The notes: a model not told the origin generated them from the sequence alone. DNA of 64,000 nucleotides from an uncultured Microbacterium sp. (GCF_947489255.1 NZ_CANLCY010000003.1:496001-560000), one strand, 5' to 3'. Numbered from the stretch's first letter, positions 9,024-17,108 are shown. Program-made: numbers and translations.

Positions 9024-9664
9024 CACACGGCTCCTACGTCGACGGCGCCGGCGGTCGATGCCGGCGTGGCGTACGCCACCTCGACGAACCGCGGACCGCC
9101 GGCGCCGTCGCGCCGTTCGAAGCTCGTCACGCTCGACAGTGCGCAGCGGCGCTTGCGCGGGTCGTGGCGGGTGGGCTGGTGGGACAGGGCGAGGTGGGTC
9201 ACCCAGATGGGGAGCTGGTGCGAGACGACGACGACGTCGCCCGAGGGCACGCGGTTCCAGGCGTCATCCATCGCCGCGACCATGCGGGCGACGATGCGCT
9301 CGTACGGCTCGCCCCAGCTGGGCACGGCGGGGCGGCTCAGGTGACGCCAGTTCAGGGGGTTCGCGAGGGCCTGCTTCATGCGGCGCCCCTCGAAGACGTT
9401 GGTGGGCTCGATCACCCGATCGTCGATGAACGGCTCGGCCCCGAACAGCTCGACGAACGGCTCGGCCGATTCGCGCGTGCGCTGCAGGGGCGACACCACG
9501 AGTGCGCTCACGGGGCGCTCGAGGCTGTGGACGTACTCGGCCGCTTGCCGCGCCATGCGCCGGCCGTCGACGCTCAGACCGAATCCGGGGAGCCGACCGT
9601 AGAGCACGCGACGGGGGTTGTGAACCTCTCCGTGGCGCACGAGATGAAGGCGATCGGCGGGCAC
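9023..9664 (-). CDS. Histidine phosphatase superfamily protein
   Basis: 213 residues. The phosphoglycerate-mutase-like RHG motif (LVRHGEVHN, His11) is at the N-terminus, with the second conserved Arg in SPLQRTRESAEPF and the C-terminal catalytic His in VVVVSHQLPIWVTH. Such enzymes remove phosphate from varied small molecules; the substrate cannot be told from sequence. It heads the cytochrome c maturation operon and is coupled to the ResA-like gene by a one-base overlap, an arrangement I recall in other actinobacteria, yet no biochemical link is obvious. A TAGACT -10-like element lies just upstream on the minus strand (complement of 9671-9676). Confidence 0.9.
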   Translation of the reverse strand: MPADRLHLVRHGEVHNPRRVLYGRLPGFGLSVDGRRMARQAAEYVHSLERPVSALVVSPLQRTRESAEPFVELFGAEPFIDDRVIEPTNVFEGRRMKQALANPLNWRHLSRPAVPSWGEPYERIVARMVAAMDDAWNRVPSGDVVVVSHQLPIWVTHLALSHQPTRHDPRKRRCALSSVTSFERRDGAGGPRFVEVAYATPASTAGAVDVGAV

Positions 9665-9743
9665 GATCCCAGTCTAGGCGCGGGTTCTGTGGTCTGACTG
9701 AGTCCGGATGCCGGTTGCCTCGACGTGGAGATATCCCGTCGGG

Positions 9744-10433
9744 TCAGGCGTCTCTGCGTGCCGCGAGCAGCGAGCGGACGCGCGAGTACAGGAACCAGGC
9801 GACGCCGATGCCGACCGCGGCGATGACGACGTACTGCAGGATCGAGGCGTATTCCTCCACGATGTGCCAGTTCTCGCCCAGCAGGTATCCCGCGAGCACG
9901 AAGATCGTGTTCCAGATGAGGCTGCCCGCGCCCGTCAGCAGACCGAACCGCCACAGCGGCATCTTCGCCACACCCGCCGGGATGCTGATGAGGCTCCGGA
10001 AGATCGGGATCATGCGCCCGAAGAAGACCGCCTTGCCCCCGTGCCGCTCGAACCACGCGACCGTGCGGTCGACGTCCTCGGGGTGCAGCAGCGGCATCTT
10101 CGCGGCGAAGGCGCGCAGTCGGGCCGCACCCAGCCACCGACCGAGACCGTAGAGGGCGAAGGCGCCCACGACCGATCCCAGCGTCGTCCAGAGCAGGGCC
10201 TCGAAGAGCGTGAACGAGCCGCGGCTGGCGGTGAGCCCGGCCATCGGCAGCACGACCTCGCTCGGCAGCGGCGGGAAGAGGTTCTCGAGCGCGATCGCGA
10301 CGCCGGCACCCACGGGGCCGATGACCTCCATGAGCGACACGGTCCAGTCCGCGAGCGAGGTGAGCCAGGACTCACCCTCCGCCGAACCGGAGCCGGCCCG
10401 CAGCGGGGAGAGGGAGAGGGACATGTCGGTCAT
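9744..10433 (-). CDS. DedA-family membrane protein
   Basis: 229 residues with the SNARE-associated/DedA core: ENLFPPLPSEVVLPMAG, the re-entrant helix region, and the signature FFGRMIPIFRSLISIPAG with its conserved Gly, Arg and Pro, followed by two more membrane segments. DedA proteins are proposed to flip phospholipids or undecaprenyl phosphate in the cytoplasmic membrane. It stands alone between the phosphatase operon and a small membrane protein gene on the same strand. The family assignment is firm; the transported lipid is not known. Confidence 0.93.
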   Translation of the reverse strand: MTDMSLSLSPLRAGSGSAEGESWLTSLADWTVSLMEVIGPVGAGVAIALENLFPPLPSEVVLPMAGLTASRGSFTLFEALLWTTLGSVVGAFALYGLGRWLGAARLRAFAAKMPLLHPEDVDRTVAWFERHGGKAVFFGRMIPIFRSLISIPAGVAKMPLWRFGLLTGAGSLIWNTIFVLAGYLLGENWHIVEEYASILQYVVIAAVGIGVAWFLYSRVRSLLAARRDA

Positions 10434-10533
10434 CGGGTGCCTTCGCGCTCGGTGATCGGCCGCCCGTCCGGGCGCCCACGAGCCAGGCTACGTCCCGGTC
10501 AGGCGTGATTCCTGGGGGTTGCCCCCGAACGAT

Positions 10534-10935
10534 TCAGGATGCCGATACCCCGGCGCCCACGAGGGCCGCGGCGATGAACCACACGGCGACCATCGACACG
10601 ATCGCCACCAGCGGCACCCAGAACGCCAGGCGGTGCCGCACGAGACGCACGATCGCCACGACGACCCCGATCAGCAGGATCACCCACGGCGCGATGACCG
10701 CGATCCAGAACCCGAGGTTCATGAGGCCCGCGTCGCACGCCTGCGTCCCGCAGACGTCCGCGGCGTAGGCGAGGACCACTCCGGCGTAGGAAGCCCCGAG
10801 CGCCAGGAGGGGCAGGAGCACCAGCAGCACGATGGTCGTCGCGACGTCCCAGGGCCGCGGGGCACGACCCCGAGGTTCCGGACGCAGCGTCCGGAACGAC
10901 TCCGGGGGGAGGGAGAACGTCACGAGCGCCATCAT
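10534..10935 (-). CDS. Small four-helix membrane protein, unknown function
   Basis: 133 residues from tandem ATGs at 10935 and 10932; there is no clear ribosome site to choose between them. A short N-terminal basic stretch with several Pro (RPEPRGRAPRPWD) is followed by three strong membrane segments and one weaker one. Two Cys (VCGTQACDAG) sit in the first external loop and could form a disulfide. I do not recognise a named family. The frame stays open far upstream, but that part is the antisense of aspS and is not coding. Confidence 0.7.
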   Translation of the reverse strand: MMALVTFSLPPESFRTLRPEPRGRAPRPWDVATTIVLLVLLPLLALGASYAGVVLAYAADVCGTQACDAGLMNLGFWIAVIAPWVILLIGVVVAIVRLVRHRLAFWVPLVAIVSMVAVWFIAAALVGAGVSAS

Positions 10936-11086
10936 AGGGATGCCGCGTCCCGACCCGGCGCCTCCGCGCCCGCACGGTCCGCGCGCGCCCTCCGCGTCGC
11001 GGCTTCCGCCGCGCACGAGGGCCGAGGCGGAAGGAACCGGGGGCCGACGCCCGCCGATGGCGGGTGGGGCCGACACCGCCCGCACG

Positions 11087-11092
11087 TAGACT
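11087..11092 (+). promoter_or_regulatory. -10 element of aspS, leaderless type
   Basis: TAGACT lies 8 bases ahead of the aspS GTG, so transcription would begin at or next to the start codon. No ribosome site is present, which fits a leaderless mRNA. No good -35 box is seen. Confidence 0.55.
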
Positions 11093-11100
11093 GGTCGATC

Positions 11101-12459
11101 GTGAGCGAACGCGTCCTGGTCAACCAGCTGAAATCCCTCCCCGCCGGCGCTGTCGAGGTGTCGGGATGGGTCGAAACCGTGCGCGATCAGAAGAAGGTGC
11201 AGTTCGTCGTGCTCCGCGACGAGACCGGCGCCGTGCAGCTGGTCAACCCGGCGACGCGTCCGGCCGCCCCCTCCGCCGAGGGCGAGCCCGCTCCCGAACA
11301 GGATGCCGCAGCCCTCGCCCTGACCGAGACGATCGGCGCGCTCGCCACCGGCACCTTCCTGACGGTGCGCGGAGAGCTCAAGCACGACGAGCGCGTCAAG
11401 CTCGGCGGCGTCGAGATCAAGGTCGGCGAACTCGTGGTGGCCGCCGCGGCGAACCCCGAGACGCCGATCGCCGCCGACAGCAGCCCCGACAAGCGTATGG
11501 ACTGGCGCTTCCTCGACCTGCGTCAGCGTCGGAACAACCTCATCTTCCGCGTGCAGACGACGCTCGAGCACGCCATGCGCACGTACTGGGTCGAGCGCGA
11601 CTACATCGAGGTGCACTCGCCCAAGCTCATGGCCTCCCCGTCGGAGTCGAACGCGGAGCTGTTCGAGGTGCCCTACTTCGAGGACAAGACGGCCTACCTC
11701 GCGCAGAGCCCGCAGTTCTTCAAGCAGATGGCCCAGGTCGCCGGCTTCGGCAAGATCTTCGAGATCGCGCCCGCCTTCCGGGCCGACCCGTCGTTCACGA
11801 GTCGTCACGCGACCGAGTTCACCTCGATCGACGCCGAGATCAGCTGGATCGACTCGCACGAGGACGTCGCCCGGATGCAGGAGGAGCTCCTGCAGACCGC
11901 CTTCCAGGCCGTCGCCGACAAGCACGGCGCCGAGATCCAGGAGCTCTTCGGTCTCGAGGTGCAGGTTCCGACCCTGCCCTTCCCGCGCATCCCGCTGGCC
12001 GAGGCGCGCGAGATCGTGGCCGCGCGCGGGTACGAGATCCCCCGCACCGACGGCGACCTCGACCCCGAGGGCGAGCGTCAGATCGCGGCGCACGTGCAGG
12101 AGACCTACGGTCACCAGTTCGTGTTCATCACCGACTACCACCCCGAGATCCGCGCCTTTTACCACATGCGTGACGAGGAGACCGGGCTCACCAAGTCGTA
12201 CGACCTGCTCTTCAACGGCGTCGAGATCACCACGGGCGCGCAGCGCGAGCACCGTGTCGACGTCCTCGTCGAGCAGGCGAAGGAGAAGGGGCTCGACCCC
12301 GAGCACCTCGAGTTCTACCTGGACTTCTTCCGCTTCGGCGCGCCCCCGCACGGCGGTTTCGGCATGGGCCTGGCCCGTGTGCTGATGCTGCTGCTCGGCG
12401 AGTCCTCCATCCGCGAGGTCACCTACCTGTTCCGCGGACCGACGCGCCTGGCTCCGTGA
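11101..12459 (+). CDS. aspS: Non-discriminating aspartate--tRNA(Asp/Asn) ligase, archaeal type
   Basis: 452 residues, GTG start. This is the short class II AspRS without the bacterial GAD insertion (bacterial enzymes have about 590 residues). An N-terminal OB-fold anticodon-binding domain (EVSGWVETVRDQKKVQFVVL) precedes the catalytic core with KRMDWRFLDLRQRRNN, SPSESNAELFEV, QSPQFFKQMAQVAGF and motif 2 FEIAPAFRADPSFTSRHATE. Such enzymes in actinobacteria charge both tRNA-Asp and tRNA-Asn, the latter then amidated by GatCAB. Two departures stand out: motif 2 reads FRAD, not FRAE, and motif 3 reads GFGMGLARV with Ala425 where class IIb enzymes have Glu before the ATP-binding Arg426. I recall the same in related Microbacteriaceae, so this is probably a subfamily trait. 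Confidence 0.92.
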   Translation: MSERVLVNQLKSLPAGAVEVSGWVETVRDQKKVQFVVLRDETGAVQLVNPATRPAAPSAEGEPAPEQDAAALALTETIGALATGTFLTVRGELKHDERVKLGGVEIKVGELVVAAAANPETPIAADSSPDKRMDWRFLDLRQRRNNLIFRVQTTLEHAMRTYWVERDYIEVHSPKLMASPSESNAELFEVPYFEDKTAYLAQSPQFFKQMAQVAGFGKIFEIAPAFRADPSFTSRHATEFTSIDAEISWIDSHEDVARMQEELLQTAFQAVADKHGAEIQELFGLEVQVPTLPFPRIPLAEAREIVAARGYEIPRTDGDLDPEGERQIAAHVQETYGHQFVFITDYHPEIRAFYHMRDEETGLTKSYDLLFNGVEITTGAQREHRVDVLVEQAKEKGLDPEHLEFYLDFFRFGAPPHGGFGMGLARVLMLLLGESSIREVTYLFRGPTRLAP

Positions 12460-12479
12460 GTTGAGACGACGGATGCAAT

Positions 12480-12513
12480 GACGACGCCCGGGGTTCACCC
12501 CCCGGGCGTCGTC
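12480..12513 (+). terminator. aspS terminator hairpin
   Basis: Perfect 14-bp stem (12480-12493 and 12500-12513, GACGACGCCCGGGG with its complement) and a 6-base loop, 20 bases after the aspS stop. No T run follows, as is usual in this group. Confidence 0.8.
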
Positions 12514-12530
12514 GTGTCATCCGGTGTGTC

Positions 12531-12536
12531 TAGCGT
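12531..12536 (+). promoter_or_regulatory. -10 element ahead of the degenerate ABC protein gene
   Basis: TAGCGT ends 6 bases before the ATG at 12543, the spacing of a leaderless transcript. It follows the aspS terminator directly, so the next gene is a separate transcription unit. Confidence 0.45.
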
Positions 12537-12542
12537 CGGGTC

Positions 12543-13607
12543 ATGGTCGCCGTCACTCCGCTCGATCCCCCGTCGAGAGGCGCGTCGCGCCCCACGGGCT
12601 GGACCATCGCCCTCCGCGGCGTGCGCCGAGAGCGGGCGGGGACCGTCATCCTGGACGACGTCGACCTCGACGTCGCCCCGGGCAGCATCGTCGGGCTCGT
12701 CGGGCCCTCCGGGTGCGGAGCCTCCACGCTGCTGCGGCTGGTCGGCGGAGCCGAGCGACCCGACGCCGGCACCGTGACGATCGAGGGGCGGGTGGGCCCC
12801 GCGGCGCCGCGGGTCGCGGAAGTGCGGGACCGCGCGCCCGTCGCGCGCTTCGGTCGTGCCCGTGCCGCGATCGTGGCCGCCGCCCGGCAGGCGGGCGTCA
12901 TCGATCCGGATGCCGAGGCCGACCGCCTCTGCGACCTCGTCGGGCTCACCACGGGCCACAAGGGCGTGCACCGTCTCTCGCACGGCGACCGTCAACGCTG
13001 GGCCCTGGCCCGCGCACTGGCCTCGCGCCCTCGCGCGCTCGTCCTCGACGATGCCCTTGCGGCCCTGCACACCAGCGCCCGCGCCGAGACGCGCGATCGC
13101 CTGGCCCGCGAGCTCCGCGCCCGCGGCGTGACCACGCTGTGGGCCACGCGCGACACCACCGAGGGCGCGGCGGTGGCTGACCACCTCGTCGTCATGGACG
13201 CCGGACGCATCGTCGCGGCGGGCAGCCCCGACGAGGTCTACGCACGCGTCGCGGACGCGGCGGTCGCCGAGGTCCTCGGTCCGGTGAGCGCGGTGCCGGG
13301 AATCGTCGAGGGAGTGGTCGTCGAGGTCTGGGGGCAGGAGCTCCCCCTCGCGGGCTCGGCCCACGACGGGCACTGCGAGGTCGTCGTGCGGCCCGAGAAC
13401 GTGCTGCTGGTGGGCCCCGATGCCCCGGGCGTGGATGCCGTGGTGGAGGAGACGACGTTCCTGGGCAGCGTCCGGCGCTCGACCGTGCTCACCAGCGACG
13501 GCAGCCGCGTGGTGGTCGAACATGCGCCGGATCAGCGCGTCGACGACCGGGACGCCGTGCGGATCGCCCTCGCGGCCGTACCCGCGACGGTGCGCCCTCT
13601 CGACTGA
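12543..13607 (+). CDS. ABC-type ATPase-like protein lacking the Walker A lysine
   Basis: 354 residues laid out like MalK/PotA-type importer ATPases: nucleotide-binding domain (about 20-235) followed by a TOBE-like domain (about 240-350). Every catalytic motif is altered. Walker A reads GPSGCGAST (residues 54-62) with Ala60 in place of the invariant Lys (codon GCC at 12720-12722). The signature reads LSHGDRQRWALARAL instead of LSGGQ. Walker B reads RALVLDDALAALH, with Asp for the catalytic Glu and Ala for Pro. The switch His position reads LWATRDTTEGA, with Arg where His is usual. It is therefore probably unable to hydrolyse ATP. The frame is intact and the rest is well conserved, so it is not simply decaying. 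No permease or binding-protein gene is nearby; a regulatory or scaffold role is possible. Confidence 0.85.
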   Translation: MVAVTPLDPPSRGASRPTGWTIALRGVRRERAGTVILDDVDLDVAPGSIVGLVGPSGCGASTLLRLVGGAERPDAGTVTIEGRVGPAAPRVAEVRDRAPVARFGRARAAIVAAARQAGVIDPDAEADRLCDLVGLTTGHKGVHRLSHGDRQRWALARALASRPRALVLDDALAALHTSARAETRDRLARELRARGVTTLWATRDTTEGAAVADHLVVMDAGRIVAAGSPDEVYARVADAAVAEVLGPVSAVPGIVEGVVVEVWGQELPLAGSAHDGHCEVVVRPENVLLVGPDAPGVDAVVEETTFLGSVRRSTVLTSDGSRVVVEHAPDQRVDDRDAVRIALAAVPATVRPLD

Positions 13608-13662
13608 CCGCTACCGGCGGCGCGCCCGCCGCCACGCGATGTCGATGCCGCGCGGCGACCGC

Positions 13663-13965
13663 TCAGAACGGGTAGTCGACGCAGGACCGCTCGGCGACCA
13701 CCGAACGGACGAAGCCCGCGACCTCCTGGTGGGCCGGGTGCACCTGGTAGCGCTCGAGCGCGTCGACGTCGGCGAACTCGCTGAGCAGGGCGACGTCCCA
13801 GTTGGACTGCGGGTTGGCGACGTTGCGGCCCACCTCGAGGTGCGCGATGTCGTCGATGACCTCGCGCAGGGCGAGGAGGCGCTCGGCGATCTGCTCGGCG
13901 TGCAGCGCACGGGTGTCGGCGTCGTCGGCCGCGAGCTTCCACAGGACGATGTGACGGATGCTCAC
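13663..13965 (-). CDS. Dabb-domain (stress-responsive A/B barrel) protein
   Basis: 100 residues from a GTG at 13965 (MSIRHIVLWKL), which overlaps the stop of the glutaredoxin-like gene (GTGA). The dimeric alpha/beta barrel family is recognised by the IRHIVLWKL start, the NPQSNWDVALLSEF strand and the ending YQVHPAHQEVAGFVR. Members are small ferredoxin-like proteins related to heme- and polyketide-handling enzymes; most have no known activity. The translational coupling to a glutaredoxin-like protein hints at a redox or stress role, which is inference. Confidence 0.85.
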   Translation of the reverse strand: MSIRHIVLWKLAADDADTRALHAEQIAERLLALREVIDDIAHLEVGRNVANPQSNWDVALLSEFADVDALERYQVHPAHQEVAGFVRSVVAERSCVDYPF

Positions 13966-14240
13966 GACGAGGCTCCTTCGGGGTCTGCCGCCAGGAGCGC
14001 GGCACGGAGACGGTCGGCCGACACGCGCCAGTGCGCGTGCAGGTCGCCGTCGATGAGGACGACCGGGATCTTCTCCCACCACGTCGCGAAGAGCGCGGGG
14101 TCGTCGGCGATTGAGGCGTGCTCGATCTCGACGCGCTCCGCCACGTCGGCGGGAAGGCCGTCGACGACGCTCTCGACGATCTGCTCGGCCACGTCGCACA
14201 GATGGCACTCGGGCTTGCCGATCAGCGTGAGGGTCGTCAC
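13962..14240 (-). CDS. Glutaredoxin-like (DUF836) protein
   Basis: 92 residues. A thioredoxin fold with the redox motif KPECHLC (Cys12, Cys15) at the start of helix 1 and the cis-Pro motif KIPVVLIDGDLHAHWRV. It lacks the extra domains of thioredoxin, so a small cytoplasmic thiol-disulfide carrier is likely. Downstream, its stop is shared with the GTG of the Dabb gene. In related genomes this family often sits near redox-sensing or haem biosynthesis genes; nothing of that kind is adjacent here. Confidence 0.88.
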   Translation of the reverse strand: MTTLTLIGKPECHLCDVAEQIVESVVDGLPADVAERVEIEHASIADDPALFATWWEKIPVVLIDGDLHAHWRVSADRLRAALLAADPEGASS

Positions 14241-14281
14241 GCCTCCATCCTAGGAGGCGTGGACCGGCCCGGGACGAAGGC

Positions 14282-14575
14282 TCAGGCTTCGACGTCGTAA
14301 CCGGCGGCGATCCACTCGCCGGTGCCGCCCTCGACGTTGGTCGCGTCGTGACCGCGAGCCGACAACGCCTCGACGACGCGGGCAGAGCGCCCGCCCGCCT
14401 GGCAGATGACGTCGAAGGGCTCCCCCGGGAGCTCGTCGAGGTGCTCGCCGATGGTCGACATCGGCATGTTCACGGCGCCGGGCACGTGACCCGCGGCGTA
14501 CTCGTGCTCTTCGCGCACGTCGATGAGGGGACGCTCGCGCCCCGCGTGCAGGTCGTGGATCGAGATGGACTGCAT
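14282..14575 (-). CDS. Single-domain rhodanese-like protein
   Basis: 97 residues from the ATG at 14575, picked because GGAGG lies 5 bases ahead; an in-frame codon at 14629 would add 18 unlikely residues. The rhodanese fold is shown by LIDVREEHEYAAGHVPGA and by the six-residue active loop CQAGGRSA with catalytic Cys. Such small cytoplasmic sulfurtransferases carry persulfide sulfur to acceptors or detoxify sulfide and cyanide. It lies between the glutaredoxin-like gene and the bS22 gene, all on the minus strand, with gaps large enough for separate transcription. Confidence 0.9.
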   Translation of the reverse strand: MQSISIHDLHAGRERPLIDVREEHEYAAGHVPGAVNMPMSTIGEHLDELPGEPFDVICQAGGRSARVVEALSARGHDATNVEGGTGEWIAAGYDVEA

Positions 14576-14689
14576 GCTTTCCTCCGGAGAGACGAACGGG
14601 CGGACGCCGACGACGCCGCGCAGGTGCACGAGCGCACGGATACACGAAGCGCCCGTCGCATCGGACAGGCGCTCGGTGTGGTGGCCGCG

Positions 14690-14788
14690 TTACTTCTTGT
14701 TGCGGCGCTGGTGACGAGTCTTGCGAAGCAGCTTGCGGTGCTTCTTCTTCGCCATGCGCTTACGGCGCTTCTTGATGACAGAACCCAC
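14690..14788 (-). CDS. 30S ribosomal protein bS22 (AURKAIP1/COX24 domain)
   Basis: A 32-residue gene that is easily missed because of its size. It starts with GTG at 14788, with GAGG 7 bases ahead, and ends at TAA (14692-14690). The product is almost entirely basic: it begins MGSVIKKRRKRMAKKKHRK and ends RRNKK, the pattern of the tiny actinobacterial ribosomal protein bS22, which binds the small subunit near the decoding centre. The conserved neighbour order bS22, excisionase-like HTH, and nearby proC is typical of actinobacteria. Confidence 0.93.
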   Translation of the reverse strand: MGSVIKKRRKRMAKKKHRKLLRKTRHQRRNKK

Positions 14789-14871
14789 GGAAAACCTCAC
14801 TAAGTCGGGGTCTGGGTGCCGATGTCGGCGCCCGGGAACACTAGGCGTTCGGAAAAAAGCCTCGGATCAGT

Positions 14872-15063
14872 CTAGCCGACGCCGGACACCGGTCGCTGCA
14901 CGGCTTCGACGACGGCCGATTCGGGCACGCGGTAGCTGCGTCCGAACCGCACGGCCGGCAGCTCGCCCGCGTGCACCAGACGGTAGACCGTCATCTTCGA
15001 CACGCGCATGAGTTCGGCGACCTCGGCGACCGTCAAGAACCGCACGTCCGGCAGCTCGGCCAT
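14872..15063 (-). CDS. Excisionase-family (BldC-like) helix-turn-helix protein
   Basis: 63 residues, essentially one winged HTH of the MerR/excisionase superfamily: FLTVAEVAELMRVSKMTVYR forms the HTH and LPAVRFGRSYRVPESAVVEAV the wing and last helix. It resembles the BldC group of small actinobacterial developmental regulators that bind head to tail on direct repeats. It lies immediately upstream of bS22 on the same strand, a conserved pairing, so it may be co-expressed with it. The target genes cannot be told. No phage genes are nearby, so a true excisionase role is unlikely. Confidence 0.88.
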   Translation of the reverse strand: MAELPDVRFLTVAEVAELMRVSKMTVYRLVHAGELPAVRFGRSYRVPESAVVEAVQRPVSGVG

Positions 15064-15200
15064 CGCTCACCCCTCGTTCCGGGTGAACTCACCCTCCTGA
15101 TGCTGAGCACACTCTAGAGTCTGGGCGCGACGGCTGTAAACCTATGGGACCCCTGTGACGAATGTGCATTCCGGATGCCAGGCCACCGGCATCCGCGCGA

Positions 15201-15596
15201 TCACCGCCCGGGGAGTTTGCGGAACGCCGTGGAGAAGGAGTGCTTGACCGACGCCGCGGCCCGGCCGACGACCTCGGCGGCGTGCACGGCGGACTCCGGG
15301 AGGGCGGGTTCATTCTCCTCGTCGATGGAGAAGAAGGGCACCAGCCAGTCGTCCACTTCGTCGAGCGGAGCGACCGCGAGGCTGTAGTAGCGGTGCTGAC
15401 CCTCCTCGCGCACGGAGACGAGCTCGGCCTCGCGCAGCACCTTCAGGTGCTTCGATACCGTCGGCTGGCTCACCCCCAGCGCCGCCACGATCTGCGAGAC
15501 GCTCGTGCCCCGCTCACCGCCGGTCGCGCGGTCGAGGAGCAACTGAAGGATGTCGCGACGCGTTCCGTCAGCGATCACGTCGAAGATGTCCGCCAT
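15201..15596 (-). CDS. ArsR-family winged-helix transcriptional regulator
   Basis: 131 residues. The ArsR/SmtB fold is clear: FDVIADGTRRDILQLLLDR, then the recognition region VSQIVAALGVSQPTVSKHL and KVLREAELVSVREEGQHRYY. No metal-binding Cys cluster (such as ELCVCDL) is present, so it is probably not a metal sensor. The C-terminal 45 residues (after DDWLVPFF) extend beyond the core and contain a predicted amphipathic helix. It is divergent from trkH across 69 bases, so it may share control of that promoter, which is inference from position only. Confidence 0.9.
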   Translation of the reverse strand: MADIFDVIADGTRRDILQLLLDRATGGERGTSVSQIVAALGVSQPTVSKHLKVLREAELVSVREEGQHRYYSLAVAPLDEVDDWLVPFFSIDEENEPALPESAVHAAEVVGRAAASVKHSFSTAFRKLPGR

Positions 15597-15665
15597 GGCA
15601 TCAGATTAGCCCGCGCCCCGGCCCGAGTACCATGATTCGGGTTCGAGCACCGAAGGGAGCGACGC

Positions 15666-17108
15666 ATGGCGGCGACGCCGAACGAGGCGCGACTGCCGGT
15701 GCGGGTGCGTCGCATCGCCTACGAGGCATGGGATCGGCTGCGCAACCTCACGACCGCATCGCCCGCTCGATTCGCCGTCCTGGTGTTCGCCACGCTGATC
15801 GCCCTGTTCACCGCGCTGTTCTCCCTGCCCGCGGCGTCCGCGACGGGCCAGCGCATCCCCTTCGCCGACGCGCTGTTCACCGCGGTGTCGACGATCTGCG
15901 TCACGGGGCTGTCGACGATCAACATGTACTCGGACCTGTCGCCGCTCGGCCGCGTCATCACCTACATCGGCGTCAACGTGGGAGCGCTCGGGGTGCTGAC
16001 GCTGGCATCCATCCTCGGACTCGTCATCTCGAAGAGACTGGGGCTGCGGGCCAAGCTCATCGCCGCCGGCGACAGCAACCCGCTGCGCGCCCACGGCGGT
16101 CCGGTCAACGAGGGCCAGACCGTGCGCCTGGGCGAGGTCGGTCAGCTGCTGCGGACGGTGGCACTCTCGACGCTCGTGATCGAGGCGGCGCTCACCGTGC
16201 TCATCTACCCCTCGCTCATCATCGGGGGCATCCACCCCCTGGTCGCCCTGTGGGAGGCGCCCTACTACGCGGCCATGTCGTTCACGAACACCGGCTTCAT
16301 CCCGAACGCCGACGGCCTGGCTCCCTTCGCCCAGGACTATTTCCTGCTGACGGTGCTCATGGCCGGCGTGTTCCTCGGTTCGATCGGGTTCCCCGTCATC
16401 TTCACGCTGTGGCGGCACTACTGGCGGTTCCGCCTGTGGTCTCTGCACGCGAAGCTCACGATCATCACGACGGTCGTGCTGTTCTTCGTCGGCGCCGGCG
16501 TCATTCTCCTGCTGGAATACGACAACCCCCTCACATTCGGAAGCATGGATGCGTGGGACACCACCTTCCAGGCCTTCTTCCTGTCGGCCATGACGCGTTC
16601 CGGCGGTTTCAGTGTCATCGACATCGGAGACCTCAACGGAGCCACGCTGATCGTGGGTTCCATGCTGATGTTCGTCGGCGGGGGCTCGGCATCCACCGCC
16701 GGCGGGATCAAGGTCACCACTCTCGCCGTGCTCGCCCTCGCGGTCTTCTCCGAGGCGAAGGGGCGCCCGTCGGTGCAGGCGTTCGGCCGTCGCATCCCCA
16801 GCGACGTGCAGCGCGTGGCGCTGTCGGTGGTCGCCTGGGGAGCCACGATCGTCGCGGTGTCGACCGTCACCATCAGCCGCATCACCGATGCCCCCATCGA
16901 GCACGTGCTCTTCGACGTGGTCTCGGGCTTCGCGACCGTGGGACTCTCGACCGGCCTCACCGCCGAGCTCCCCGACCCCGCGGTCTACGTCATGGCGGCC
17001 ACGATGTTCATGGGGCGCATTGGTACAGTGACTCTCGCCGCGGCCGTGGCGGCATCGTCGCGGTCGCAGCTGTACGCGCTCCCCGTGGAAAGGCCCATCG
17101 TTGGTTGA
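15666..17108 (+). CDS. TrkH/KtrB-family potassium uptake channel subunit
   Basis: 480 residues. The four half-membrane pore loops of the superfamily of K+ transporters are visible in order: TVSTICVTGLST, SFTNTGFIPN, SAMTRSGGFSVI and SGFATVGLSTG, each with a selectivity-filter Gly. About eight membrane segments surround them. With the adjacent TrkA-like protein it forms a membrane K+ uptake system, closest in layout to KtrAB. GGGAG lies 8 bases ahead of the ATG. The last 8 bases overlap the next gene, so both subunits are made from one message. The divergent ArsR gene shares the short upstream region. Confidence 0.94.
   Translation: MAATPNEARLPVRVRRIAYEAWDRLRNLTTASPARFAVLVFATLIALFTALFSLPAASATGQRIPFADALFTAVSTICVTGLSTINMYSDLSPLGRVITYIGVNVGALGVLTLASILGLVISKRLGLRAKLIAAGDSNPLRAHGGPVNEGQTVRLGEVGQLLRTVALSTLVIEAALTVLIYPSLIIGGIHPLVALWEAPYYAAMSFTNTGFIPNADGLAPFAQDYFLLTVLMAGVFLGSIGFPVIFTLWRHYWRFRLWSLHAKLTIITTVVLFFVGAGVILLLEYDNPLTFGSMDAWDTTFQAFFLSAMTRSGGFSVIDIGDLNGATLIVGSMLMFVGGGSASTAGGIKVTTLAVLALAVFSEAKGRPSVQAFGRRIPSDVQRVALSVVAWGATIVAVSTVTISRITDAPIEHVLFDVVSGFATVGLSTGLTAELPDPAVYVMAATMFMGRIGTVTLAAAVAASSRSQLYALPVERPIVG

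Noticed and set aside
10936..12498. Extension of the small membrane-protein frame through aspS on the minus strand
   Set aside because: This is antisense to aspS. The real product begins at 10935/10932 where hydrophobic segments start soon after.
13616..13633. GGCGGC/GCCGCC hairpin between the ABC-like and Dabb genes
   Set aside because: A 6-bp GC stem is expected by chance at this base composition; not strong enough to call a terminator.
14872..15063. Phage excisionase and a possible prophage
   Set aside because: The gene is in the conserved actinobacterial neighbourhood with bS22 and proC; no integrase, attachment site or phage genes are in the window.
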